A stretch of DNA of 64,000 bases from Roseobacter sp. MH60115 (lineage in GTDB: Bacteria > Pseudomonadota > Alphaproteobacteria > Rhodobacterales > Rhodobacteraceae). The stretch is from assembly GCF_015644665.1 (NCBI RefSeq), contig NZ_JADOBQ010000005.1, positions 248,001 through 312,000 of the forward strand. Reading direction: 5' to 3'. Shown here one piece after another: positions 1 to 7,891 of the stretch. The position numbers were made by a program, and so were the translations under genes. Position 1 is the first letter of the stretch. Every line of letters begins with the position of its first letter. The notes under the pieces are model-generated. The model was not told the origin of the DNA, searched no databases, and saw nothing but the letters and a program-made list of their open reading frames with translations.

Positions 1-15
1 GGAGGTGCCGGTCAT
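1..15 (-). CDS. start of a downstream gene, probably chorismate mutase (partial)
   Basis: Only the first five codons (MTGTS) are present; the gene continues off the left edge. Its ATG overlaps the TGA of the preceding acetyltransferase gene by 4 bp, the same coupling used by the whole ffh operon. In related Rhodobacteraceae the ffh operon usually continues into a small chorismate mutase and rpsP, so chorismate mutase is the likely identity, but that rests on gene order and not on this sequence. Confidence 0.4.
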
Positions 16-569
16 GCGCGCGCACCTCCTGTGTTGTAACGCCAGACCTGGGCGTCATCGACCATACCGTCCCGCACCGCCCCAAGCCGCGATGCCAAAC
101 GGGCGGCGCGGGCGTTTTCGGGATCAATGTAGCTGACCAGCGTTGTCCAGCCCAGTGTATCAAAGGCATGCGCCCGGGCAGCTGTCGCCGCCTCAACGGC
201 GATGCCTTGCCCCTCGGCTTCGGGCAACAGGAGGAAGCCCAGTTCGGGTTCCAGATCACCGGGTTCAAATCCCAAGAGGACGAAGCCCGCGATATCGCCT
301 GCCGCGCCAATGGTCCAGACGCCATGGCCGTGCAGCAACCACGTGGCGGTCATCTGGGTGAAGTCGGCCCAGGCCTCCTCCCGCGTCATCGGGCCACCAA
401 AATACGCCCCGCGATCTGTGCAGGCAATGCTGGCAAAGGCGTCGAAATCCTCGACTTTCGGCGCACGCAGCACAAGGCGCTCGGTCACCAGAAGCGGCAA
501 CTGACCTTGCAACGCCAAGGCAAAGGCGGCTGCGGCACCGGTCGAGGGTGTTTCACAGGCAAACCTCAC
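12..569 (-). CDS. GNAT family N-acetyltransferase (RimJ/RimL type)
   Basis: 185-residue acetyltransferase-like protein of the GNAT_3 (RimJ/RimL) group, expected to transfer acetyl from acetyl-CoA to an amine; the substrate is unknown. The typical opening TERLVLRAP lies near residue 29, and the acetyl-CoA loop is seen as EGQGIA followed by a long helix; the later SYIDPENARAARLASRLGA segment is the usual GNAT motif B. The GTG start overlaps the upstream stop (GTGA). The first ~25 residues before the conserved core are extra, so a later start is possible. Last complete member of the ffh-linked acetyltransferase row. Confidence 0.85.
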   Translation of the reverse strand: MRFACETPSTGAAAAFALALQGQLPLLVTERLVLRAPKVEDFDAFASIACTDRGAYFGGPMTREEAWADFTQMTATWLLHGHGVWTIGAAGDIAGFVLLGFEPGDLEPELGFLLLPEAEGQGIAVEAATAARAHAFDTLGWTTLVSYIDPENARAARLASRLGAVRDGMVDDAQVWRYNTGGARA

Positions 570-1066
570 GCCGCCACCTCGTAGCGGTAGACCACGTCGT
601 CCGGATCATGGGTTCTGGCGTCCGGATCATGCGCCGCCCCCAGCCTTTCAGCCAAAGCGATGGAGCGGGCATTGTCACGGTGGATGTAGCTCACCAGCGA
701 CGCCGGTCTGATTTCCTGCCGTGTATAGGCCAGCGCCAGCGCGGCCGCTTCACAGGCAAGCCCGCGCCCTTCGAAACCGTCAAAGAGGATATAGCCAAGC
801 TCGGTTTCGGCAAAATGCGGCGGCTGCGTGATGGCGACCTGTCCCGCAATCTCGCCGTCCACTTCGATGGCCCAACCGCCCATGCCCATCAACTCCCAGG
901 AGCCAACTTCGGAGGCAAGCCCGTACCAGAGGTGGGTTTTGTTGTCCGGCCCGTCAACGAATTGCGCGCGCGGGGTCTGGAAGAAGGCCCAAAAGGCTTC
1001 CAGGTCTTCCATGACATGGGGACGCAGGCGCAGACGATCGCCGGTTATGACGGGTGCGGTGGTCAC
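566..1066 (-). CDS. GNAT family N-acetyltransferase
   Basis: 166-residue GNAT_3-type protein. TGDRLRLRPHVMEDL at the N-terminus and the acetyl-CoA binding loop EGRGLA followed by an alanine-rich helix mark the family; SYIHRDNARSIALAERLGA is motif B. It starts on a GTG whose bases overlap the stop of the upstream acetyltransferase, implying translational coupling. Paralogue of its three neighbours, but sequences have diverged clearly, so this is an old expansion and not a recent duplication. Substrate not predictable. Confidence 0.87.
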   Translation of the reverse strand: MTTAPVITGDRLRLRPHVMEDLEAFWAFFQTPRAQFVDGPDNKTHLWYGLASEVGSWELMGMGGWAIEVDGEIAGQVAITQPPHFAETELGYILFDGFEGRGLACEAAALALAYTRQEIRPASLVSYIHRDNARSIALAERLGAAHDPDARTHDPDDVVYRYEVAA

Positions 1067-1566
1067 GCGGCGATCCTATACGTCAGGGCGCCGGGATAGC
1101 GGTCAAAGGCGGGCGGCTGTCCGGCGCGCGCGCCCAGTTTCTCGGCAATGCGGCAAGAGCCGGTGTTCTCGGGCGCCACACGGATCAGCAGTTCTGTCCA
1201 CCCGATCCGATCCAGCAGGTGATCCACCACCGCGCGCGCGGCTTCAGTGGCAAAGCCTTTGCCCTCATCCGCGCCGTTCCAGATGGTCCAGGAAAGCTCC
1301 GGCGCTGTCTGGTCCGTCAAGTGCAACGGGCCCACGTGACCTACGGCGCGCCCCTCGTGTTCCATCACGTAGCGCCCAAAGCCCCGCAGGGCCCAGTGCC
1401 CAATCATGGCGGCGAACCGGTTGAATGCGGCAGGGGCGTCGAAAGGCCCACCTACGTGGACCGCGCGGTCGCTTGCGCAATAGACCGTGTAGGCGGAGAG
1501 GTCGTCCGCCCGTGGCTGGCGCAGCGCAAGCCGTGCCGTCGAGAGGGTGCGCGCCACCTGCATCAC
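1063..1566 (-). CDS. GNAT family N-acetyltransferase
   Basis: 167-residue GNAT_3-type protein. The opening STARLALRQPRADD, the acetyl-CoA loop DEGKGFATEAA and the RVAPENTGSCRIAEKLGA motif B support the family. Two starts are possible: GTG at 1566, overlapping the NIPSNAP-like stop by 4 bp, or the ATG one codon later. Third of four acetyltransferases in the operon behind ffh. Confidence 0.86.
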   Translation of the reverse strand: MMQVARTLSTARLALRQPRADDLSAYTVYCASDRAVHVGGPFDAPAAFNRFAAMIGHWALRGFGRYVMEHEGRAVGHVGPLHLTDQTAPELSWTIWNGADEGKGFATEAARAVVDHLLDRIGWTELLIRVAPENTGSCRIAEKLGARAGQPPAFDRYPGALTYRIAA

Positions 1567-1898
1567 ATCAGCCCCAGATCGGCCGGGCTTTCGCCTTCCA
1601 GAACGGGGCGGGTGAAGTGGCGGTCATAGCGGCGGATGCACTGCGTGCGTTCGGCGTGCGCATAGGTGGCGATGCAGGCGGGGTCGGTCGCCATTTCGGT
1701 ACGGTAGGCTTCGTAAGCCGCGAGCGACGGGAAGCTGAACGCACACCATGCCAGATCGGATGGCCCTTCGGAGGGCAGCCAGTAGCCATGATGCGTGCCG
1801 CCCATGCGGTTGATGTTGTGAATCCACGCTTTGGCATAGATTTCAAAATCAGCCACTTTCGCCGGGTCGATCTCGTATTTCAGGAAACAAGTAATCAT
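1563..1898 (-). CDS. NIPSNAP/DUF1330-like dimeric alpha-beta barrel protein
   Basis: 111-residue protein, probably of the NIPSNAP family: it opens MITCFLKYEIDPAKVADFE, has a histidine-glycine turn (GTHHGYW) and ends in a conserved-looking arginine-rich C-terminus. Small ferredoxin-like barrel proteins of this kind are often uncharacterised or act as monooxygenase-like subunits. It sits between acetyltransferase genes with ATGA overlaps on both sides. Function unknown. Confidence 0.75.
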   Translation of the reverse strand: MITCFLKYEIDPAKVADFEIYAKAWIHNINRMGGTHHGYWLPSEGPSDLAWCAFSFPSLAAYEAYRTEMATDPACIATYAHAERTQCIRRYDRHFTRPVLEGESPADLGLM

Positions 1899-2437
1899 GC
1901 GACCTCACCACGGTTTGCCAGTTCAAAGCCGAAGACGTCGCGGTTGTGCCCATCGGGGAAGCTGTCACGGCGCAGTTTCGTACCGCCCAGGCGATCCACG
2001 AGACGCAAGGCTGCCGCATTGGTGTCGCGGACGTGCGTTTCCACGACTGTCCACCCCAGCCTGTCTCGCGCGTACTCCAGCACGGCCAGGGCTGCTTCTG
2101 TGGCAAAGCCCTTGCCGCGCGCGGTGCCGAGCAGCCACCATGTCAGCTCATGGCTGGGCCAGCCGTCCCAATGCACGATCCCGCACCCGCCAATAGGCGC
2201 ATCTGTCTCGCGGTCGACCACGACGAATTTGCCGAAGCCCTTCATATGCCAATGCCCGATGTCCGCTGCCAGACGCACGCTGGCCTGATCCGGTCGCAGC
2301 GGCCCGCCATAGAAATAGCCGTCCCCTGTCTGCGCGTCGAAGAACGCGGCATAGAGCGCCGCATCCGCCGCAGAAGGCATGCGGAGCACGAGGCGCGTCG
2401 TTTCCAGCACCGGGGTATCAGCGACCGAGGGTGTCAT
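1895..2437 (-). CDS. GNAT family N-acetyltransferase
   Basis: 180-residue GNAT_3-type protein with LETTRLVLRMP near residue 11, acetyl-CoA loop ARGKGFATEAA and motif B around THVRDTNAAALRLVDRLGG. It directly follows ffh with an ATGA overlap at 2434-2437, so it must be co-transcribed with it. Acetylation of a translation or secretion component would fit the location but nothing in the sequence shows the substrate. Confidence 0.88.
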   Translation of the reverse strand: MTPSVADTPVLETTRLVLRMPSAADAALYAAFFDAQTGDGYFYGGPLRPDQASVRLAADIGHWHMKGFGKFVVVDRETDAPIGGCGIVHWDGWPSHELTWWLLGTARGKGFATEAALAVLEYARDRLGWTVVETHVRDTNAAALRLVDRLGGTKLRRDSFPDGHNRDVFGFELANRGEVA

Positions 2438-3939
2438 TTCTTTTTGCCAAATCCTGACAGGCCGGGGGGTAGGGGCATGCCGCCGCCCATCCCGCCGAGA
2501 CCACCTGGCAGCTTGCCGCCCATGGCTTTGGCTGCAGCCTCGAGCTGTTTGGGGTCCATTTGCGAAGGGTCCATACCGGGCATGCCGCCCTTGCCCATCA
2601 TGCCTTTCATGGCCTGTTTCAGCATGCCGCCTTTGCCCATGCGGCCCATCTTTTTCATCATGTCGCCCATCTGACGCTGCATCTTGAGCAGTTTGTTGAG
2701 CTCGGAAACTTCGAGCCCTGCGCCCTTGGCGATGCGTTTCTTGCGGGAGGCCTGCAGGATCTGCGGATTGGCGCGTTCCTTCTTGGTCATGGACTGGATC
2801 AGCGCGATCTGGCGCTTCAGGATACTGTCATCCATCCCTGCCGCCTCGACCTGCTTGGCCATCTTGCCCATGCCGGGCATCATGCCCATCATACCTTCCA
2901 TCCCGCCCATCTTGAGCATCTGTTCCAGCTGCATCTTGAGGTCGTTCATGTTGAACTGACCCTTGGCCATGCGCTTCATCATCTTTTCGGCCTGCTCGGC
3001 CTCGATGGTTTCCTGCGCCTTTTCGACCAAGGCTACGATGTCGCCCATCCCGAGGATGCGCCCCGCGATGCGTTCGGGTTCGAAGGTCTCGATGGCGTCC
3101 ATCTTTTCGCCGAGGCCTACGTATTTGATCGGCTTGCCCGTGACCGCGCGCATCGAGAGCGCAGCCCCGCCGCGTCCGTCGCCGTCCATCCGTGTCAGCA
3201 CGACGCCAGAGACACCGATCTTGTCGTCGAATTCGGTGGCGACGTTCACGGCGTCCTGACCGGTGAGGCCGTCGACCACCAGCAGTGTTTCACGCGGGTT
3301 CGCGACATCCCGTACGGCGGCAGCCTGGGCGATCAGCTCCTGATCGATGTGCAGCCGGCCAGCGGTATCGAGCATATAGACGTCATAGCCGCCCAAGCCC
3401 GCCTGGGTCTTGGCGCGTTTGGCGATGGCGACGGGATCCTCACCCTTGACGATGGGCAGGGTGTCGACGCCGATCTGGGTGCCAAGAATTGCAAGCTGTT
3501 CCATCGCGGCGGGGCGGTTTACGTCGAGCGAGGCCATCAGCACGCGCTTGCCGTCGCGGTCTTTCAGGCGCTTGGCCAGTTTCGCGGTGGTGGTGGTTTT
3601 ACCCGAGCCCTGCAGGCCGACCATGAGGATCGGCGCGGGCGGGTTGTCGATTTTCAGCGCGCCGGGCTCACCCTCGCCCTTCAGCACGTCGATCAGGGCA
3701 TCATGTACGATCTTGACGACCTGCTGACCCGGCGTGATCGACTTGGTGACGGCCTGTCCGGTGGCCTTTTCCTGTACGGCTTTGACGAAATCACGGGCCA
3801 CGGGCAGGGAGACGTCAGCCTCCAGCAGCGCCACGCGGACCTCACGCAGTGCGGTGGCCACATCATCCTCGGACAGGGCGCCCTGCTTGGTGAGCCGGTC
3901 AAAGACGCCAGAGAGGCGTTCGGACAGATTTTCAAACAT
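2434..3939 (-). CDS. ffh: signal recognition particle protein Ffh (SRP54)
   Basis: 501-residue GTPase that binds 4.5S RNA and signal sequences of membrane proteins and docks on FtsY. The N domain opens MFENLSERLSGVFDRL; the G domain has the P-loop GLQGSGKTTTTAKLA, the DTAGRL box and the TRMDGDGRGG segment; the C-terminal M domain is very rich in Met and Gly. The start at 3939 is preceded by an AAAGGGG ribosome site; an in-frame start 23 codons further up gives an unlikely N-terminus. First gene of a six-gene overlapping operon. Confidence 0.97.
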   Translation of the reverse strand: MFENLSERLSGVFDRLTKQGALSEDDVATALREVRVALLEADVSLPVARDFVKAVQEKATGQAVTKSITPGQQVVKIVHDALIDVLKGEGEPGALKIDNPPAPILMVGLQGSGKTTTTAKLAKRLKDRDGKRVLMASLDVNRPAAMEQLAILGTQIGVDTLPIVKGEDPVAIAKRAKTQAGLGGYDVYMLDTAGRLHIDQELIAQAAAVRDVANPRETLLVVDGLTGQDAVNVATEFDDKIGVSGVVLTRMDGDGRGGAALSMRAVTGKPIKYVGLGEKMDAIETFEPERIAGRILGMGDIVALVEKAQETIEAEQAEKMMKRMAKGQFNMNDLKMQLEQMLKMGGMEGMMGMMPGMGKMAKQVEAAGMDDSILKRQIALIQSMTKKERANPQILQASRKKRIAKGAGLEVSELNKLLKMQRQMGDMMKKMGRMGKGGMLKQAMKGMMGKGGMPGMDPSQMDPKQLEAAAKAMGGKLPGGLGGMGGGMPLPPGLSGFGKKK

Positions 3940-4029
3940 GGGCCATAGCCCCTTTCGATATCGGTTGCGGGATAGGCCTGATGTAGGCAGCCCGCGTGAA
4001 TTGCACAAACGCCTGCAGTCATTTTCAGC

Positions 4030-4123
4030 GGGGCCAAAACCAAATGGTTTTGCCCCCGTGGGCGCAACGCGCTGACGGAGGGCGATCCCGGACGACCCGG
4101 GACCGGAAGGCTGGTGCTTCCGG
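4030..4123 (+). ncRNA. candidate structured RNA/leader (three hairpins)
   Basis: Three adjacent inverted repeats lie between ffh and the methyltransferase gene: a 13-bp stem with one mismatch around a 2-nt loop (4030-4057), a 6-bp perfect stem (4086-4102) and a 7-bp perfect stem CCGGAAG/CTTCCGG (4103-4123). The block ends about 50 bp before the start at 4175, so it could be its 5' leader, or a dispersed palindromic repeat. No known riboswitch or SRP RNA consensus was recognised. Strand is assumed. Confidence 0.25.
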
Positions 4124-4174
4124 ATGTTGGAGGGCTATTACGAGGCCAGCGGCAGTGAGTCAAGGAGATGCGTG

Positions 4175-4882
4175 ATGCAAAGCGACTGGGACCGATCCGC
4201 TGCGGCGTGGATCGCCGCACAAGGTGACGAGGGGGATTTCAGCCGCAGGCGGGTCCTCGACACGCCGATGCTGCAGCGCGTAACCCAGGCCCGTCCCGAC
4301 AGGGTGCTGGACCTTGGCTGTGGCGAAGGACGCTTTTGCCGAAAGCTCGCAGAGCGGGGGTATGATGTGACCGGGCTCGATCCGACAGCGGCGTTGCTTG
4401 CACAGGCAGAAGCGCGCGGTGGTGCGCGCTATGTGACCGGGCGGGCCGAGGCGCTACCCTTTGGTGATGGCAGCTTTGACATGGTGGTGAGCTACCTGTC
4501 GCTGCTCGATATCGAAGGGATCGACGCGGCGCTGGATGAGGTGGCCCGCGTTCTGGCGCCCGGTGGCCACTTCCTGATCGCCAATCTGGCCGGGATCGCC
4601 ACCGCCGCGGATATCAAGGGCGGCGGTTGGGAGGCGTTGCCTGATGGCGGTCGGCGCATCATCATCCGCCACTATCTGGAGAGCCGGGCCATGCAGTCCG
4701 AGTGGAAAGGCATTTCGGTGACCAACTGGCACCGCCCCTTGTCTGTCTACATGCAGGCGCTGCTGGAACGCGGCTTTCACCTGACCCATTTTGATGAGCC
4801 GTCGGTGCCTGACCCGCAGTGGCCGCAGGAGGAGGCCTATAATCAGGCCCCCTACCAGATGATGATGGAGTGGCGGCTGTAA
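4175..4882 (+). CDS. class I SAM-dependent methyltransferase
   Basis: 235-residue Methyltransf_11/25-type enzyme. Motif I VLDLGCGEGRFCRKLAERG binds S-adenosylmethionine, followed by the acidic strand-2 end GLDPTAAL, motif FGDGSFDMVVSYLSL and post-motif ARVLAPGGHFLIANL. AAGGAG at 4162-4167 precedes ATG 4175; the 17 in-frame codons upstream look untranslated. Monocistronic and divergent from ffh. Substrate unknown. Confidence 0.9.
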   Translation: MQSDWDRSAAAWIAAQGDEGDFSRRRVLDTPMLQRVTQARPDRVLDLGCGEGRFCRKLAERGYDVTGLDPTAALLAQAEARGGARYVTGRAEALPFGDGSFDMVVSYLSLLDIEGIDAALDEVARVLAPGGHFLIANLAGIATAADIKGGGWEALPDGGRRIIIRHYLESRAMQSEWKGISVTNWHRPLSVYMQALLERGFHLTHFDEPSVPDPQWPQEEAYNQAPYQMMMEWRL

Positions 4883-4897
4883 ATCAGCAGCACACCG

Positions 4898-5476
4898 TCA
4901 GGCCGCAAGGGCTGCGATCTGGGCGTTGGCAGCGGCCATGGCCTTGTCGGCATCGGCCATCAGCCGGTCTGCCGCGACGATCTCCACATCCGTGATGCCG
5001 ATGAAACCCATGATGTGACGCATGTACCCGGAGGCAAAATCGACATCCGAACCCACTTCGGTGCCGCCGGTGGCCAGCGCAATGATTGCGCGCTTCCCCT
5101 CCAAAAGACCCACCGGGCCGTTTTCCGTATACTTGAAGGTGAAGCCCGCGCGGGCAATCTGGTCGATCCAGGCTTTCAGGGCTGCCGGCACGCCGAAGTT
5201 GTAGACCGGCACGCCGATCACCAGCACATCCGCCGCCTGAACTTCGTGCACGAGCGTGTCGGAAAGGGCGAGCGCGGTTTTCTGATCATCCGTCCGCGCG
5301 TCGCTTGCGGTGAAATTGGCATTCACCCAGGTCTCGTCGATCTGTGGGATGGCGTCAGTCAGATCGCGACGGATCACCGTGCCGCCAAGTGTCTCCACGA
5401 TGGCAGCAGTGAGGTGGCGCGACGCAGAACCTTCGGTGCGAGCGGAGGCGTCGATATGCAGAATGGTCTGTGTCAT
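4898..5476 (-). CDS. azoR: FMN-dependent NADH-azoreductase / NAD(P)H quinone oxidoreductase
   Basis: 192-residue flavodoxin-like fold enzyme that reduces quinones and azo compounds with NADH through FMN. ASARTEGSASR near the N-terminus is the FMN phosphate loop and PVYNFGVPAALKAWIDQIAR with GFTFKYTENGP is the family signature. An AAGGA ribosome site supports ATG 5476; the longer reading frame adds 36 residues of non-family sequence. It is divergent from a LysR gene with a palindrome between them, which suggests substrate-induced control of quinone defence. Confidence 0.92.
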   Translation of the reverse strand: MTQTILHIDASARTEGSASRHLTAAIVETLGGTVIRRDLTDAIPQIDETWVNANFTASDARTDDQKTALALSDTLVHEVQAADVLVIGVPVYNFGVPAALKAWIDQIARAGFTFKYTENGPVGLLEGKRAIIALATGGTEVGSDVDFASGYMRHIMGFIGITDVEIVAADRLMADADKAMAAANAQIAALAA

Positions 5477-5527
5477 GTCAGTATCCTTGAATGAGGTCGG
5501 GATAGTTGGTGTCCTCCCAACATGCCT

Positions 5528-5547
5528 ATTGCAATTACGAACGCAAT
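5528..5547. promoter_or_regulatory. candidate LysR operator between azoR and lysR
   Basis: ATTGC and GCAAT arms separated by 10 bp lie midway between the two divergent starts (52 bp from azoR, 56 bp from the LysR gene). The site contains the T-N11-A pattern of LysR-type binding sites. Assignment is by position and symmetry only. Confidence 0.45.
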
Positions 5548-5602
5548 TTCTGATATTCCACATAAAATGTGCGTTGACGCACAATTATCGGGGTAGGATG
5601 CG

Positions 5603-6481
5603 ATGGAGAATTGGGACGAGATCAAGACCGCCTATCAGGTGGCGCGTATGGGCACGGTGAGCGGTGCGGCGGACGTGCTGGGCGTGCACCATGCGACGGT
5701 GATCCGCCATATCGATGCGCTGGAAGGGCGGCTGGGCGTCAAGCTGTTCCAGCGCCACGCGCGCGGATACACGGCGACCGAGGCGGGGCAGGATTTGCTG
5801 CGCGTGGCGCAGGCGACGGATGATCAGTTTAGTCAACTTGCCGGTCGTATCAAAGGGTTGGGCGATGAGGTGTCGGGCGATCTGGTGATCACCTCACTGA
5901 TCAGCCTTGCGCCGCGCATGGTGCCCCTGCTCGCAGGATTTCAGGCGCTCTATCCGGATGTCGTGGTGCGGTATCTGACCGGCGAACGGCTGTTCCGGCT
6001 GGAATATGGCGAAGCGCATGTGGCAATCCGTGCCGGGACCGCGCCCGATCAGCCCGACAACGTGGTGCAGACCTTTCACCACCAGCATATGGGGCTCTAT
6101 GCGACACGCGGGTATCTGGAAACGCATGGCACGCCGACCTCGCTGGCGGATCTGAAACATCACCGGTTTGTCGGCCATGACAACGACCAGAGCCGCGCGC
6201 CCTTCAACCGCTGGCTGCGTGCGCATGTACCGCCCGAGGCGATCACCTTCCGCTCGACTGACAATCGCGCGCTCGACATCGCGGTCAAGTCCGGCGCGGG
6301 CATCGGCTTTGTCGCGGTGCTGGAGGCCCAGGCCGATCCAGATCTCGTGGAAGTGCTGGAACGCCAAGAGGACTGGGCCGCGCCGCTGTGGCTGGTCACC
6401 CATGTGGATCTGCACCGCACGACGAAGGTGCAGGCCTTTTTGAGCTTCCTGAAAGAGCAGGCGAAAGACTGGGAGGTATGA
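5603..6481 (+). CDS. LysR family transcriptional regulator
   Basis: 292 residues. The N-terminal winged helix-turn-helix is seen in VARMGTVSGAADVLGVHHATVIRHIDALEGRLGVKLF, and a substrate-binding domain follows from about residue 90. GTAGGA precedes ATG 5603. Divergent from azoR, its probable target, and overlapping the next gene by ATGA, so the EamA transporter is in its transcript. The inducer may be a quinone or aromatic electrophile (inference from azoR). Confidence 0.92.
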   Translation: MENWDEIKTAYQVARMGTVSGAADVLGVHHATVIRHIDALEGRLGVKLFQRHARGYTATEAGQDLLRVAQATDDQFSQLAGRIKGLGDEVSGDLVITSLISLAPRMVPLLAGFQALYPDVVVRYLTGERLFRLEYGEAHVAIRAGTAPDQPDNVVQTFHHQHMGLYATRGYLETHGTPTSLADLKHHRFVGHDNDQSRAPFNRWLRAHVPPEAITFRSTDNRALDIAVKSGAGIGFVAVLEAQADPDLVEVLERQEDWAAPLWLVTHVDLHRTTKVQAFLSFLKEQAKDWEV

Positions 6482-7395
6482 ACCCCGCGGCTCAGGGGCA
6501 TCTGGCGATGCTGACCTTTTCCGCCTTGGTGGCAGGGTCTTTCTCGCTCGGTGCGCAGGCCGCGAATGCCATCGATCCCGCAGTGCTGAACGCGGCGCGC
6601 TTCATGATCGCAGCGGGGGTGATCGGGGCAGTGGCAGGTGCCACAACGGGATTGCCGCGCAGCGCCTTTCGCGCGCCATGGCGATATGCGCTGCTCGGTG
6701 GGACGTTCGCGGTTTACTTTGTGCTGATGTTCGAGGGGCTCAAAACCGCGCCGCCGGTCAGCGCCGCAGCCGTCTTCACGCTGACACCGGTGATGGCGGC
6801 AGGCTTTGGCTGGCTGCTGTTGCGCCAGATCACCACCCCGCGCATGGCACTGGCGCTCAGCATCGGAGCAGCGGGCGCGCTCTGGGTGATTTTCCGCGCC
6901 GATCTGGCGGCTTTGCGTGCCTTCGAGATCGGACGCGGCGAGGTGATTTATTTCTTCGGCTGCGTCGCACACGCCGTCTACACGCCCATGGTGCGCAAGC
7001 TGAACCGCGGGGAACCTGCTGTCGTCTTCACCTTTGGCATGCTGGTGGCAGGCGCCCTGCTGCTGACGCTCTACGCGTGGTCGGACATCGTGGCGACCGA
7101 TTGGGCGGGCCTGCCCGCGATCGTCTGGGTCACGCTCCTCTACATTGCCCTCTTTGCATCTGCGGCGACCTTCGTGTTGCTGCAATTCGCAACGTTGCGC
7201 CTGCCCAGTGCAAAGGTCATGGCCTACACCTACCTGACGCCAAGCTGGGTCATCTTATGGGAAATCGCCTTTGGCAATGGCGTCCCGCATCCCCTGGTTT
7301 TGGGCGGCGTCGCCCTGACCGTTGTGGCGCTTGCGCTGCTGTTACGCGATGACAGCGCCAGAGCGGCGGAACAAAAACCGCGAAAAGCGCGTTAG
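6478..7395 (+). CDS. EamA/DMT family transporter
   Basis: 305-residue inner-membrane protein with about ten predicted hydrophobic segments arranged as two EamA repeats (the second begins near FFGCVAHAVYTPMVRKLN). Such transporters usually export metabolites or amino acids; the substrate is unknown. The ATG overlaps the LysR stop by 4 bp; an upstream in-frame start inside lysR is less likely. Cotranscribed with the regulator. Confidence 0.9.
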   Translation: MNPAAQGHLAMLTFSALVAGSFSLGAQAANAIDPAVLNAARFMIAAGVIGAVAGATTGLPRSAFRAPWRYALLGGTFAVYFVLMFEGLKTAPPVSAAAVFTLTPVMAAGFGWLLLRQITTPRMALALSIGAAGALWVIFRADLAALRAFEIGRGEVIYFFGCVAHAVYTPMVRKLNRGEPAVVFTFGMLVAGALLLTLYAWSDIVATDWAGLPAIVWVTLLYIALFASAATFVLLQFATLRLPSAKVMAYTYLTPSWVILWEIAFGNGVPHPLVLGGVALTVVALALLLRDDSARAAEQKPRKAR

Positions 7396-7426
7396 TCCGG
7401 TGACAACTCAATGAGAGGAAGCAAAA

Positions 7427-7495
7427 ATGCGTGGTATTATTTATCTGATCGGTCTTGTGGTCGTGGTCATGGCGGTGATCAATCTCGCGACCTGA
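7427..7495 (+). CDS. 22-residue hydrophobic microprotein
   Basis: A complete tiny reading frame with a good ribosome site (AGAGGAAG, 7414-7421) 5 bp before ATG and a stop at 7493-7495. The peptide is MRGIIYLIGL followed by VVVVMAVINLAT, essentially one transmembrane helix with an Arg at position 2 that would hold the N-terminus in the cytoplasm. Very short peptides of this form occur in Rhodobacteraceae genomes as unnamed proteins. It sits 31 bp after the EamA gene. Function unknown; coding status is inferred from the ribosome site and the composition. Confidence 0.6.
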   Translation: MRGIIYLIGLVVVVMAVINLAT

Positions 7496-7519
7496 CTACG
7501 CCGGCATAGCAATAAGCGC

Positions 7520-7852
7520 TTACGCGCTTTCTTCGGGCAGTTCGGTCGCGAGGAACCTCTCAAATGCGTCTAGGTTCACCGGCTCGAACTGCCCGAAACC
7601 CTGCATCCAGACCGACGCCGCTCGGAGCGCGTCCGGCTCCAGCTTGCACCATTTGACACGTCCCCGCTTTTCCTGAGAAATCAACCCCGCTGCTGTCAGC
7701 ACGCCAAGATGTTTGGAAATGGCAGCAAGCGACATCGCAAATGGCTCCGCGACATCCGTGACGGCCATGTCATCTTCCAACAACATCGTCAGAATCGCCC
7801 GCCGCGTCGGATCCGCCAGTGCCGCGAAGGTCTGATCAAGGTCACGTGTCAT
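7520..7852 (-). CDS. ArsR/SmtB family helix-turn-helix regulator
   Basis: 110 residues. The winged helix core runs ALADPTRRAILTML, then FAMSLAAISKHLGVLTAAGLI, matching the ArsR subgroup that pairs with SRPBCC proteins. No metal-binding Cys pair (CVC) is present, so it is probably not a metal sensor. No SRPBCC gene is adjacent. Target not evident. Confidence 0.9.
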   Translation of the reverse strand: MTRDLDQTFAALADPTRRAILTMLLEDDMAVTDVAEPFAMSLAAISKHLGVLTAAGLISQEKRGRVKWCKLEPDALRAASVWMQGFGQFEPVNLDAFERFLATELPEESA

Positions 7853-7891
7853 GCGCTTTCATACCGCCGGGAGCTTTGCAGGGAAAGCCCG

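Noticed and set aside
2560-3948. Long plus-strand frame opposite ffh (462 residues)
   Set aside because: It is antisense to the fully recognisable ffh, rich in His/Leu/Gln from the complement of Met/Gly codons, with no family.
3940-4174. 4.5S SRP RNA gene near ffh
   Set aside because: The hairpins do not carry the conserved GGAA-tetraloop and asymmetrical loop of SRP RNA.
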